Assembly: GCA_009602735.1 (NCBI GenBank) | Contig: WELA01003597.1 | Location: 460,212 to 503,432, forward strand | Length of the DNA stretch: 43,221 nucleotides | Direction: 5' to 3' | Origin: Mesotaenium endlicherianum | Taxonomy: Eukaryota; Streptophyta; Zygnematophyceae; Zygnematales; Mesotaeniaceae | Shown here: in pieces, positions 31,861 through 40,660 of the stretch | Layout of the letters: every line of letters begins with the position of its first letter | How positions within the stretch are numbered: position 1 is the first letter of the stretch | Position numbers and translations under genes: made by a program | Notes under the pieces: generated by a model | Database searches by the model: none | The model's input: only the letters and a program-made list of their open reading frames with translations | Told to the model about the DNA's origin: nothing

Positions 31861-33132
31861 ATGGCCGATCCTCAAGACCAACAGCAAGCTTTCAAAGGAA
31901 GCCCTTCTTCTCCAAGACACTCTCCTCCAGCGCCGATGGGAGAGCCCACTCAAGAAAATCTGCAACAACAAGAAGCACCACAAGGAGGAGCATACCCTCC
32001 TCCAGCGCCGATGGGAGAGCCTACTCAAGGAAATCTGCGACAACAAGAGGCACCACAAGAGGGAGCACCGGCAAATCCCGTGGCAGCCGATATAGCAAAG
32101 TTGACCCCACCACAAGGAGTTCCCGCAAATGAGTGGGCAGCCTTCCTAATGACCGTCCACAACCAAGTGGGCTTGGCCACCTATGAAGCAACCGTGCAAG
32201 CATCAAGAGAAGCTATGGCTGCCATGGCTGCCCCTATTGCGAGCAATGCTCAAAATCCAGCCCCGGCTCAAGCGCCTCCACAAGAGCCAACGAGAGCAAG
32301 GAAACTCATCAAGCCCGGCAAACCCGACACTTTCAACCCCGGGAAAGGTGCCAACCTGAATTTATGGCTCTACCAAGTGGAGACGTACCTCGCGTTCCTT
32401 GAAGTACCCGAGGAGGACTACGTTCCCTTTGCCGTTACCTTACTTAGAGGAGCAGCAACATCATGGTGGCGTAACTATCAAGCGGCTATATATCAAGCTA
32501 TGGCGCACCCCATGCTCGGCCAAGAGCCCCCACCATCATATGCAAGATGGGCAGATTTTCGTGAGGCCCTCAAGAAGCAATTCATGCCCATCAATGCGGA
32601 GAAGATTGCCCGAGGAAAGCTCCACCATCTCAAGCAAACGACGTCCGTTCAAGAGTATACATCCAGATTTCACGCCCTCACTCTTGAGATCCCCAACATG
32701 TCTCTCGAGGAGAAGATTGACCGCTACATCTTTGGCCTCAAGCCCAAGGTGGCAAAGGAAGTGGAGTTACGCGATTTGACGGACTTCTCAAGGATCATTG
32801 AAGTGGCCCAAAAGGTGGATTTCAAGCACTCCGTGCCTCCATCTTCACGGGTTCCGGCGACGCGGGTGTACGCAGCCCCTTCCACATCCGAATCTGGACC
32901 CACACCCATGGAAATTGGAGTTATTAAAAGGGACCCCGCGGCTGCCCGGAAGAGTGGAAGACCCTCCAATGACACTTATGATGCAAGAAACCAGCAAGGA
33001 GTGAAAGCAAGACTCTCCCCGGCTGAAAAAGAAGCTCTCATGACGGCTGGACTATGCTTCTATTGCAAGGAAAAGGGCCATCGTGCACTTTCATGCCCCA
33101 AAAAGTTGTCAAAAAACGGACAGCGCCGGTAG
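31861..33132 (+). CDS. Chromovirus Gag
   Basis: 423 residues from the first ATG after the primer site. Residues 1-100 are Pro/Gln-rich with a duplicated PPAPMGEPTQ(E/G)NL(Q/R)QQEAPQ unit. Residues about 150-330 form the retrotransposon capsid domain (LWLYQVETYLAFLEVPE, GAATSWWRNYQ, FREALKKQFMPINAEKIARG, VQEYTSRFHALTLEIPNMS). A CCHC zinc knuckle, CFYCKEKGHRALSC, lies near residue 400. It packages element RNA into cytoplasmic particles. The frame is intact. The pol frame overlaps the 3' end one base back, consistent with -1 frameshifting for Pol. Confidence 0.9.
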   Translation: MADPQDQQQAFKGSPSSPRHSPPAPMGEPTQENLQQQEAPQGGAYPPPAPMGEPTQGNLRQQEAPQEGAPANPVAADIAKLTPPQGVPANEWAAFLMTVHNQVGLATYEATVQASREAMAAMAAPIASNAQNPAPAQAPPQEPTRARKLIKPGKPDTFNPGKGANLNLWLYQVETYLAFLEVPEEDYVPFAVTLLRGAATSWWRNYQAAIYQAMAHPMLGQEPPPSYARWADFREALKKQFMPINAEKIARGKLHHLKQTTSVQEYTSRFHALTLEIPNMSLEEKIDRYIFGLKPKVAKEVELRDLTDFSRIIEVAQKVDFKHSVPPSSRVPATRVYAAPSTSESGPTPMEIGVIKRDPAAARKSGRPSNDTYDARNQQGVKARLSPAEKEALMTAGLCFYCKEKGHRALSCPKKLSKNGQRR

Positions 33133-33659
33133 GCCAGGAGCCTACCACCCCAAGACCCACTTCACGAGAAGGCAACACGCCAAGTGAGGTGGAGACCCCC
33201 GTTGAAGACGACGTTCCAGCCCCAATGAGTTTGAGAGGTTACCTTGGAGGAGAGAAGGTCCACATCTTGGTGGATAGCGGAGCTCAAGGCAACTTCATTG
33301 CTGCAGATTTTGCCACCAAGCACGGTATTACTATGCGAACTCTTGACCACGACGAGGAGATTATGATGCCCGATGGATTCTCCTATACTACCCCTTCCAA
33401 GAAGACGTACCCCTTGGCACTCTCTATCAAGTCCTTCAAGGATAGAGTAGTGTTCTCCCCCATGCAATTGGGCAAGTACGACGTCATCCTAGGGACGCCT
33501 TGGTTGACCAAGCACAACCCCCAAGTTGATTGGAGGACCGGTACTATCAAGATCAAGAATGACATCACTTCAAGAATCTGTATTTTGCGCGCAATCCAGA
33601 ATATCGAGACCCAAGACATCAAGAAGCCGGCACACGAGATACTATTGTCTGCCCTCTAA
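33054..33659 (+). CDS. Chromovirus aspartic protease
   Basis: The frame overlaps the end of gag and carries the retropepsin: GEKVHILVDSGAQGNFIAAD (catalytic Asp-Ser-Gly), then the second-half signature YDVILGTPWLTKHNPQVDW. It cleaves the Gag-Pol precursor. It ends at a TAA (33657-33659) in frame with RT, which separates what should be a continuous Pol. The catalytic residues are intact. I would place the true start of Pol at the frameshift point in the overlap rather than at an ATG. Confidence 0.85.
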   Translation: MLLLQGKGPSCTFMPQKVVKKRTAPVGQEPTTPRPTSREGNTPSEVETPVEDDVPAPMSLRGYLGGEKVHILVDSGAQGNFIAADFATKHGITMRTLDHDEEIMMPDGFSYTTPSKKTYPLALSIKSFKDRVVFSPMQLGKYDVILGTPWLTKHNPQVDWRTGTIKIKNDITSRICILRAIQNIETQDIKKPAHEILLSAL

Positions 33660-34706
33660 CTCAAGAGACTTGTGAGGAAGGGACACGAGGTTCTGTTGGC
33701 CCTGATCACGCCAAAAGACATCAAGAAAGACATCGAGAGTCAAGAAGGCAGGCCCGTTCCCAAGGAGATCCAAGAAGTCTTGAAGAACTACAAAGAAGTA
33801 TTCTCCCCGAAATTGCCCCAGGGCCTACCTTCCAAAAGGTTCGTGGACCACAAGATAGAGTTGGAGCCCGGAAGCAAGCCCATCTCTCGGCCTACGTTCA
33901 AAATGTCATACACGGAGCTAGACGAAGTCAAGAAGCAAATCAAGGAGCTACTGGAGCATGGCTTCATTCGACCTAGCGAGTCGCCATTTGGAGCCCCGGT
34001 GCTATTTGTCAAGAAGAAAGATGGTACCTTGAGGATGTGTGAGGACTATCGCGCCCTCAACAAGATCACCATCAAGAATCGATACCCGTTGCCGCGCATG
34101 GATAAGCTCATGGACCGGCTGGTTGGAGCCAAGTACTTCACGAAGATTGACTTACGGAGCGGCTACCACCAGATTCGCATCGCAGAACCGGACATAGAGA
34201 AGACGGCATTCAGGACAAGATATGGACATTTTGAGTTCACGGTCCTGCCATTTGGACTCACCAACGCGCCAGCAACTTTCATGACTATGATGAACACCAT
34301 ATTTCAGCCCATGTTGGACAGATTTGTGGTGGTATTCATCGATGACATCCTTATCTACAGCAAGACCCTTGAAGAGCATGCGAGACACTTGAAAGAAGTC
34401 CTTGAAGTATTGAAGCAAAACAAGCTATTTGCGAAGGAGTCAAAGTGCGAGTTTGCCAAACAAGAAGTGGAGTTCCTAGGTCTCCACGTGACTGCTGATG
34501 GCATCAAGATGGACCCCAAGAAGACCACGGTGGTGGAGGAATGGCCAACCCCCACGACCAAGAAAGAACTCCAGTCATTCTTGAAATTTGCCAATTGGTA
34601 CAGGAAATTCATCCAAGGCTTCTCGCACGTAGCAGTCCCCCTGACAGATCTACTCAAGAAGGACATACATGGACCGAGAAAGAGGAAGAGGCATTTCCAA
34701 AGTTAA
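33660..34706 (+). CDS. Chromovirus reverse transcriptase
   Basis: The domain starts after the TAA with a connecting region ([20 protein letters not shown]). All RT motifs are present: [52 protein letters not shown] (first Asp), [20 protein letters not shown], and [11 protein letters not shown] (the catalytic Asp pair). The thumb region includes [16 protein letters not shown]. The enzyme copies element RNA into DNA. A frame change near 34670 leaves the last codons of this frame spurious ([11 protein letters not shown]) and moves RNase H into another frame. Confidence 0.9.
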   Translation, partial: LKRLVRKGHEVLLALITPKDIKKDIESQEGRPVPKEIQEVLKNYKEVFSPKLPQGLPSKRFVDHKIELEPGSKPISRPTFKMSYTELDEVKKQIKELLEHGFIRPSESPFGAPVLFVKKKDGTLRMCEDYRALNKITIKNRYPLPRMDKLMDRLVGAKYFTKIDLRSGYHQIRIAEPDIEKTAFRTRYGHFEFTVLPFGLTNAPATFMTMMNTIFQPMLDRFVVVFIDDILIYSKTLEEHARHLKEVLEVLKQNKLFAKESKCEFAKQEVEFLGLHVTADGIKMDPKKTTVVEEWPTPTTKKELQSFLKFANWYRKFIQGFSHVAVPLTDLLKKDIHGPRKRKRHFQS

Positions 34707-35692
34707 AGCAAAGATTGACCACTTCCCCAGTGCTCACACTCCCAAGTCCAAACCCAAATTGGCCCTTCCACGTCATCACTGTTGCATCTTCCTATGCAAT
34801 AGGAGCAAACTTGCTTCAAGACTAAGGCAAGGGACTGCAGCCCATTGCCTACGAGTCAAGGAAGCTAAATCTGGCCGAGCAAAATTATACAACCACGGAG
34901 CGAGAGGCATTGGCGATTGTACATGCCTTGAAGGTTTGGCGCTGCTACGTTGAAGGACGCAAGGTACTGGTCACCACGGACCACGAGGCGTTAAAGCACC
35001 TCCAGACGCAGCCGTATCTCTCAAGGAGACAAGCAAGATGGAGCGGATACTTGCAACAATACAACATCACGATTCAGTACCAGCCCGGCAAGACAAACCC
35101 GGCTGACCCCCTCTCAATACTGCAATTAAATGCAGTGATGACATCCCTGAAGACAGATCTGGAAGCTCGATATTCAGCCGCCTATGAAAGAGACCCTTAC
35201 TACAAGAACGGAGAAGCAGCCTTGGACCCATACAAGAAGCAAGAAGGCAATTATTGGGTGAGGCAAGACACGGGCCAGAGATGTGTTCCTAATGACTTAG
35301 ACCTCCGGCTCTTGCTTCTACGAGAAGCTCACGACAACCCTCTTGGAGGACATTTTAAAATCCTAAGGACCACGGGCGTTCTAGCCAGGACTTATTGCTG
35401 GCCAGGCATGTCTAAGCAAGTCAAGGAGTACTGCAGGAGCTGTGACACATGCCAAAGAATCAAGGTTTCATCGCAAAAGGCAGGAGGACTCCTCCAACCA
35501 CTACCAATCTCCAAAAGACAATGGACGGACATCTCAATGGACCTTATCGTGGACTTGCCCGTGACACTTCGAGGCCATAATGCAATACTCACGGTGGTGG
35601 ACAGACTTACCAAGATGGCTCATTTTATTTCCACGACGACGAAGGCTACCGCACCACAACTTGCAAGACTCATCTTTGACAACATCTTTTGA
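34671..35692 (+). pseudogene. Chromovirus RNase H and integrase N-terminal half
   Basis: The frame continues RT with [17 protein letters not shown]. In RNase H the first catalytic Asp is replaced: VITVASSYAIGANL instead of the family's TDAS. A TAA follows at 34823-34825. The downstream motifs ESRKLNLAEQNYTTTEREALA (Glu) and VLVTTDHEALKHL (Asp) are intact. Integrase follows: an HHCC zinc-binding region (HDNPLGGHF, then CRSCDTCQ) and the start of the DDE core (DISMDLIVDLP, first Asp). A TGA at 35690-35692 interrupts it. Since RNase H removes the RNA template, the Asp loss alone would inactivate this copy. Confidence 0.85.
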
Positions 35693-36640
35693 CTCCATGG
35701 ATTACCATCAAGAATTGTGTCGGATAGAGATCCAAGATTCACAAGCCATTTCTGGAAAAATCTCTTCAAGAACTTGGGTACATCGCTGGATATGTCCACT
35801 GCCTACCACCCGCAATCAGATGGGCAAACGGAGCGTATGAATTGTACTCTAAAGACCTCCCTAAAGGCCTACATGTCTACTCTGGAGCAAGATTGGGACA
35901 TGTACTTGACCCCCATGGAGTTTGCCTACAACAACACAACGCAGGCCTCTACCCAAGAGTCCCCATTCTTCCTCAACTATGGCTTCCATCCAACCACGCC
36001 GCTGAGCTTCACGGCTGGCCATGATGAAGTACCTGCAGCAACAGATTTTATGGAGACATTAGAAGGAGCCCTTACAGCAGCAAAGAAAGCTCTACAACAG
36101 GCGCAAGATGCTCAAGCAAGAGTGGCAAACAGGTCCAGAAGAGAAATTACGTACAGAGTGGGTGACAACGTGTTACTACTATCCAAGAATATTTCCCTGA
36201 ACAACAGGCCTGGCGGCAGCAAGTTCTCTCCCAAGTATTTGGGACCCTTCAAGATTATCCAGCAAGTCAACCCCGTTGCTTTCAAGCTAGAACTTCCCCA
36301 GACTATGCACATCGACCCCGTATTCCACGCTTCCCTCTTCAAGCCGTATGTGCAACCCAACAACAAGTTCCCAGGACGTGTGACAACCCCACCAGCCCCA
36401 ACAATAGTGGATGATCATTTGGAGTACGAAGTGGAAGACATAGTGGCTATGAGAAATTTCAGGAGACAGCAGCAATACTTGATCAAGTGGAAAGGATATC
36501 CAGATTCGGAGAATAGTTGGGTGGCGGCGCACTACCTTGACAAAGTTCAGAGAAAGTTGAAGCGCTTCCATGCCGCCAACCCCCATCTTGGACCAGCCCC
36601 AAGTCTCTCTACTAGAAGCCCGACAACTTCAGGGAGGTAG
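35693..36640 (+). pseudogene. Chromovirus integrase C-terminal half with chromodomain
   Basis: It continues in the same frame after the TGA: LHGLPSRIVSDRDPRFTSHF (second Asp) and QSDGQTERMNCTLK (catalytic Glu). A GPY/F-type region follows (KYLGPFKIIQQVNPVAFKLELP), then FHASLFKPY. The last 60 residues are a chromodomain (YEVEDIVAMRNF, QYLIKWKGYPDSENSWV). Chromodomains of these elements bind modified histone tails and bias insertion into heterochromatin. The part is open to its natural stop at 36640. Confidence 0.88.
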
Positions 36641-36726
36641 CCTGCCACCATCAAGAAGCAGCAAAAGACCCCTTGGAGGCAGCCTGCAAGAACAAGAAAG
36701 AGGGAAAATTGACATTAGACACTCTT

Positions 36727-36864
36727 GTCGTGCGTTAGGAGATCGGGTGCGCCTTGTCGGCATAAGCAACACACCATAGACAAGCAGGCTTTGCTGCAAT
36801 GAAGTCTATAATACAAATGGCTTTATAGCCAAAAAGGGAGTCAAGCGTCAAATGTTTTAATTCC
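36727..36864 (-). repeat. LTR-like fragment, copy B
   Basis: The counterpart of 3162-3299 in inverted orientation. It directly follows (on the minus strand) the end of the methyltransferase element and a G-run preceded by AGAGCT, which could be the polypurine tract (about 36863-36877). The position suggests the start of the 3' LTR. Its right part is missing at the junction with the chromovirus. Confidence 0.5.
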
Positions 36865-36875
36865 CCCCCCAGCTC

Positions 36876-37739
36876 TCAGCCTCTAGCTGATGGGCTGTGT
36901 ACGCTGCCTAAGGCTAGCTCAGTGCAGTCTTCGCAGAACCAGTCGTCAGCGGGCACGCGGGCCAGCGGCGGGTCGAGGCAGCTGATGTGGAAGCCGAGGT
37001 TGCAGCTGTCGCAAAGCAGCATCTTGGCCTCCTGGCCAATGCTGTGACAGATCTGGCACGCCCAGTCCTTGGGCGGCCGCGCGTCGCGAGGACGGACCTG
37101 CAAGTCCAGGTTAGGAAGGTGGCACGGTCCACAGTTCTTTGTGTGGTCCTTGTGAAGACGGCCATCTGCGCCTTCCAGCTCCAGGACTCCTGATGCCAAG
37201 GCACGCTTGACGCGCAGGATGACCGGCGAGCTGCTGGTGTTGAGGGTGTTCTTCGTCTGGCGTCGCAGGTACACGAAGTCACCTGCGGAAAACTGCAACA
37301 CCCGCGGATGATAGGCTCCTCCACGAGTCATGGCGTACCTCAGTGTGTCGCGGTGCTGTGAGATGCTGAGGTTATCCATGGCCATGGGCATCAGGCGCCG
37401 AAAGAGCTGAGCACGCTGCCCAATAAGAGCACTCCATGTGTCGGGACTGTCCAAGTCCAAGACGTTCTCGGCCACAGTCTTGGCTGCTGCTGGCAGGATG
37501 GGCTGTCGGCCGTAGAGAAGGAAGTAGGGAGAGTGCGAGGCCAGGGAGGCCTGCTTACTGAACCTGTACCCCATCGCCAGCCAAGAGAGGGCATCGTCCC
37601 AGTAGGTACGGTCGTGGGCAAGGCAGTACTTCCGCAACCCTAGCTTGACGGTCTGCACCATGCGCTCGGCGAGGCCGTCAGCCTGAGGATGATCGCGGGA
37701 GGTGGTGCGGTGGTCGATCATAGAGCGCTCCAGCAGCTT
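36876..37739 (-). pseudogene. Integrase C-terminal part with PHD finger
   Basis: The frame resumes after the TAG with RTTSRDHPQADGLAERMVQT (integrase catalytic Glu). Then come the core end (YWDDALSWLAMGYRFSKQAS, SPYFLLYGRQP) and a GPY/F-like region (FSAGDFVYLRR, VILRVKRAL). The last 60 residues form a C4HC3 PHD finger: WACQICHSIGQEAKMLLCDS, CNLGFHISCLDPPLARVP and WFCEDC. PHD fingers read histone H3 tails, so it may guide integration much as chromodomains do in chromoviruses. All eight zinc ligands are visible. The stop at 36876-36878 looks natural. Confidence 0.9.
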
Positions 37740-38969
37740 CTAAAAGCTGCCTTGGAACTCCTTGCCCTGGTCGGTCAGCACCTCAGCGCAGCCGCCAAAA
37801 CGGCTAAGGACCTGATTGAAGAAGGCCTGAGCGATCCCCTCACTGGCCTTGCTGGGCAAGGGCACGAGCTCGATCCACTTGGACATGTGCTCAATCATCA
37901 CCAAGACGTAGAGGTTGCCCTGGCGAGACTTGGGCAGCTCTCCAGCCAAGTCAAGCGACCACCAGTAGAACAGCCCCTGAATAGGAAGGGGGCTGAGGGC
38001 AACGGTGCGCGCTGTGAAGGTCGAGCGCACACGGTCGCAGAGAGTGCAGCTGCTGACGACAGCGGCGACGACCTTAGTCATGCCGTGCCACCAGTACTTG
38101 GCCTGGAGAAGACTGAGGGTGCGCTTGACACCGAAGTGCCCGAGGGACTCGTGCACTCGGCGCACCAGCTGGCTACGTATGGCAGGTTCAGGGACCACTA
38201 GGACAGAGCCGTCCGCCATTACGCGCCGCACGCGCCCCTCCATGAAAATGAAGTCGCGGCTGCGCATGAGGATGCGGTCGCGCTCGCGTGCGCTGGCATC
38301 AGGTGCCAACTCCTTGGCCGTGACGTACTGCAGCACTGGGGCGTCGTCCCACACGTCCTCGGGACCGCGCTGCCAGCTGTCCTGATCCTCTGCCGCTGCC
38401 AGGGCCAATCGCCGTGTGGTGATGGTCACCATGTCCAGGCTAGTGAGCCCTGCGTAGGCCACCACATGCTCGAAGCCGTCATGCTCCTGTACCAGCACAG
38501 CGCCCAGCCCTGCCTGCGACCAATCGGTGTGGAGGATGAAGGGCTTCGCGTAGTCAGGACGTCGCAGCACAGGAGCGCTCACCAGCAGCTCCTTGAGCTT
38601 ATCAAATGCCGCCTGCTGCTCTGGTCCCCACACGTAAGTAACGCCCTTGCGGAGCAAGTTGTTGAGCGGCTTGGCTAGCTCGCTGAACCCTGGCACGAAG
38701 CGGCGGTAGTAGTTGGCAATGCCGAGGAAGGCCCGCAGCTGCGAGAGATCTGTAGGAGGTGGGATGCCTGTGATGGCCGAGATCTTCGCCAGCTGGGGTG
38801 CCAAGCCGCTGGAGGAGAGCAGGTCGCCAAGGTACTCCACCTCGCGGGTCCCAAAAGTGCACTTGCCTGGATGGCACTTAAGCCCAGCGGCCTCCAAGCG
38901 GTCCAGGACGGCAGTGATGTGCACCACGTGCTCCTCAAACGTCTGACTGAAGACGAGCACGTCATCGAG
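37740..38969 (-). pseudogene. RT C-terminal part, deleted RNase H, integrase N-terminal part
   Basis: It begins with LDDVLVFSQTFEEHV, the end of the RT catalytic box whose Tyr codon has become TAG (38970-38972). The RT thumb follows (EYLGDLLSSSGLAP, FLGIANYYRRFVPGF). RNase H starts (ILHTDWSQAGLGAVLVQ, first Asp) but breaks off after VAYAGLTSL. About 100 residues including the catalytic Glu and second Asp are missing. Integrase has HHCC ligands (RVHESLGHFGVKRTL, SCTLCDRV) and core Asp residues in WWSLDLAGELP and AEVLTDQGKEFQG. A TAG at 37740-37742 ends the part. Confidence 0.85.
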
Positions 38970-39278
38970 CTAGCATTGGGCAAAGGATAGCCCGACCAGC
39001 TCCTTATCCATCACCCTCTGAAAGGTAGCTGGCGCATTCTTCAACCCGAACGGCATCACCACCCACTCATAGAGCCGCTGTGCTCCCCAGAACGCCGTCT
39101 TATGCTGGTCCTCCTCGGCGATGGGAATCTGGTTGAAGCCCTGACGCAGATCCAGCACCGAGAACCAAGTCCACGTGCCAATGTCGTCAAAGATCTCGTC
39201 AGGCGTCGGCATAGGATATCTGTCCTGCTCGGTGACCTCGTTCAGCCTACGATAGTCACCGCACATCCTCTTCTCGGA
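38970..39278 (-). pseudogene. RT fingers/palm segment
   Basis: Between two stops lies the core of a gypsy RT: RMCGDYRRLNEVTEQDRYPM, FSVLDLRQGFNQIPIAEEDQ (first catalytic Asp), WVVMPFGLKNAPATFQRVMD. It is continuous in frame with the segments on both sides. The sequence is closely related to the RT at 22929-23606. Confidence 0.88.
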
Positions 39279-40660
39279 TCAGTTGCCCAAGGCATCCTTC
39301 TTGGCTGGCATGACCGTGGGTGCGGCATAGCGAGAGGAGGACTCTCGAATGAGCCGGCTGTCCTCCAGCTTGCCTGTCTGCGCGCTGATCAAGCCATCCT
39401 CAAAGTGGCTGTAGCGATAACGCTTCAGGAAAATGGGCTCCTGCGACGTGAGAGTAATCCGCATGGGGTCCCCCCGATAGCGCCCGAGATCGTGCATGCC
39501 GCTGTCAAAGCTGGTGCTGCGCCTCCCGTCCAGCAGTGCCGTCAACTGTGTAGCCTGCGCCGTGGTGAGTGTCCCCCCCAGCTTCCATGTCGGTGGAGCT
39601 GGTGGCGTCGCCTGGCCTGCAACTAGAGTCTCTTCTCTTGCCGCTGGGGTAGACCGTGGTGTTGCAGATTTCACCTGCCCTGCAGTGGTTGGCGCTCGGC
39701 CTGCCCTAGGTACCTGCACTGTGGCAGCTGCGGCCAGCTGCCTGGCACCGTCTGCCTGCGAGCGAGGATAAAGAAAAGGTGACTGGGACTCCCTGGGTCC
39801 CTGTGAGGACTCCTCTCTCCGCCGTCCCCCCCCCAGCGAACCAGAGTCCTCCCCGCGCGGCTGCGGGGAGGGGGGGCGGGTGCGCGCTTGCGGTGCAGGC
39901 CCTGCGCGCTGAGGATGCCACGTCGTGCCGGGCAAGGCCTGATTGTCATCGTCGGTGGAGTCATCGTCCATATCATCGGCAGGCCGAGGGAGCTCGGGAT
40001 GCCGGGCTGTGGCGTAGAGAGGCGCCAAGGCCTGCGTCTGCAGCAGAATCCACGTGAGGACGTTGGCGTCGATCGCCTGCCCCAAGAGGCGAATGCGGTT
40101 CACCTCAGTGAGACCGTCCACCTGTGTGGGATGTGGCGGGAAGCCCATGGCACGCTCCATCTCCGCAGGACGCGGCCTGTCAAACATGCCAGTCTCTAGG
40201 TCGATGACCATCCCGCGCTGATCTCCGACGAAGGCGTCGCTGTCGTAGCGGCTGACAAAAGTCGGCAGCGCGCGTGCGACGTCATGCAGGACCTCACACT
40301 GCGCCATGGAGGGGTGTGGTAGCGCCGTCACACGCTGGGTCAGACGAGGGGCATCGAGGATGGAGTCAACGGTGCGTGGGTGACGTGGATGAGAGGCGGC
40401 CAACGCCTCGAGAGTACCTGGCATGGCCAGGTTCGTGAAGTAGGCGCGGACGCGGTGCGCGAAGGAACCAATCTGGGCAGCGTCGATGACGGCCTCGCGG
40501 CCGACGTAACTGCTGCAGAGAGCAAAGTCGGCGCTAACGTCGGGTCGGCGATCGTGGCGCGCGGCCACGTTCTCCAGGACCCACGCGAGAGTGTGTGGCG
40601 GCTGGCGATCCTCAACAATGTTGAGGACGCGGAGCAAGTGCCAGAAGAGGGCCGTGCCGG
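39279..40660 (-). pseudogene. DNA methyltransferase C-terminal half, linker and RT start
   Basis: The open frame from about 40660 continues the methyltransferase after the frameshift. It has motif VI (LAWVLENVAARHD, Glu-Asn-Val at 40566-40574) and a motif VIII-like FAHRVRAYFTN (Arg-x-Arg). The motif IX/X region is AMGFPPHPTQVDGLTEVNRI and RLLGQAIDANVL, with Gln where most C5 enzymes have Asn in GN(A/S). A low-complexity linker of about 150 residues (DMDDDSTDDDN, Pro/Arg/Gly-rich) leads into the RT connection (TSQEPIFLKRYRYSHFE, LIRESSSRYAAPTVMPAKKD). A TGA ends it. The codons upstream of 40660 in this frame are antecedent noise. Confidence 0.85.

Larger units (their letters stand above)
31322..36730 (+). 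mobile_element. Ty3/gypsy chromovirus, 3' end lost
   Basis: The order is LTR, primer-binding site, gag, protease, RT, RNase H, integrase and chromodomain, the arrangement of chromoviruses. Pol is close to full length but is broken by stops at 33657, 34823 and 35690 and by a frameshift near 34670. No 3' LTR is found. The element ends about 90 bases after the chromodomain stop, where it meets, tail to tail, the LTR-like fragment of the oppositely oriented methyltransferase element. Confidence 0.85.
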
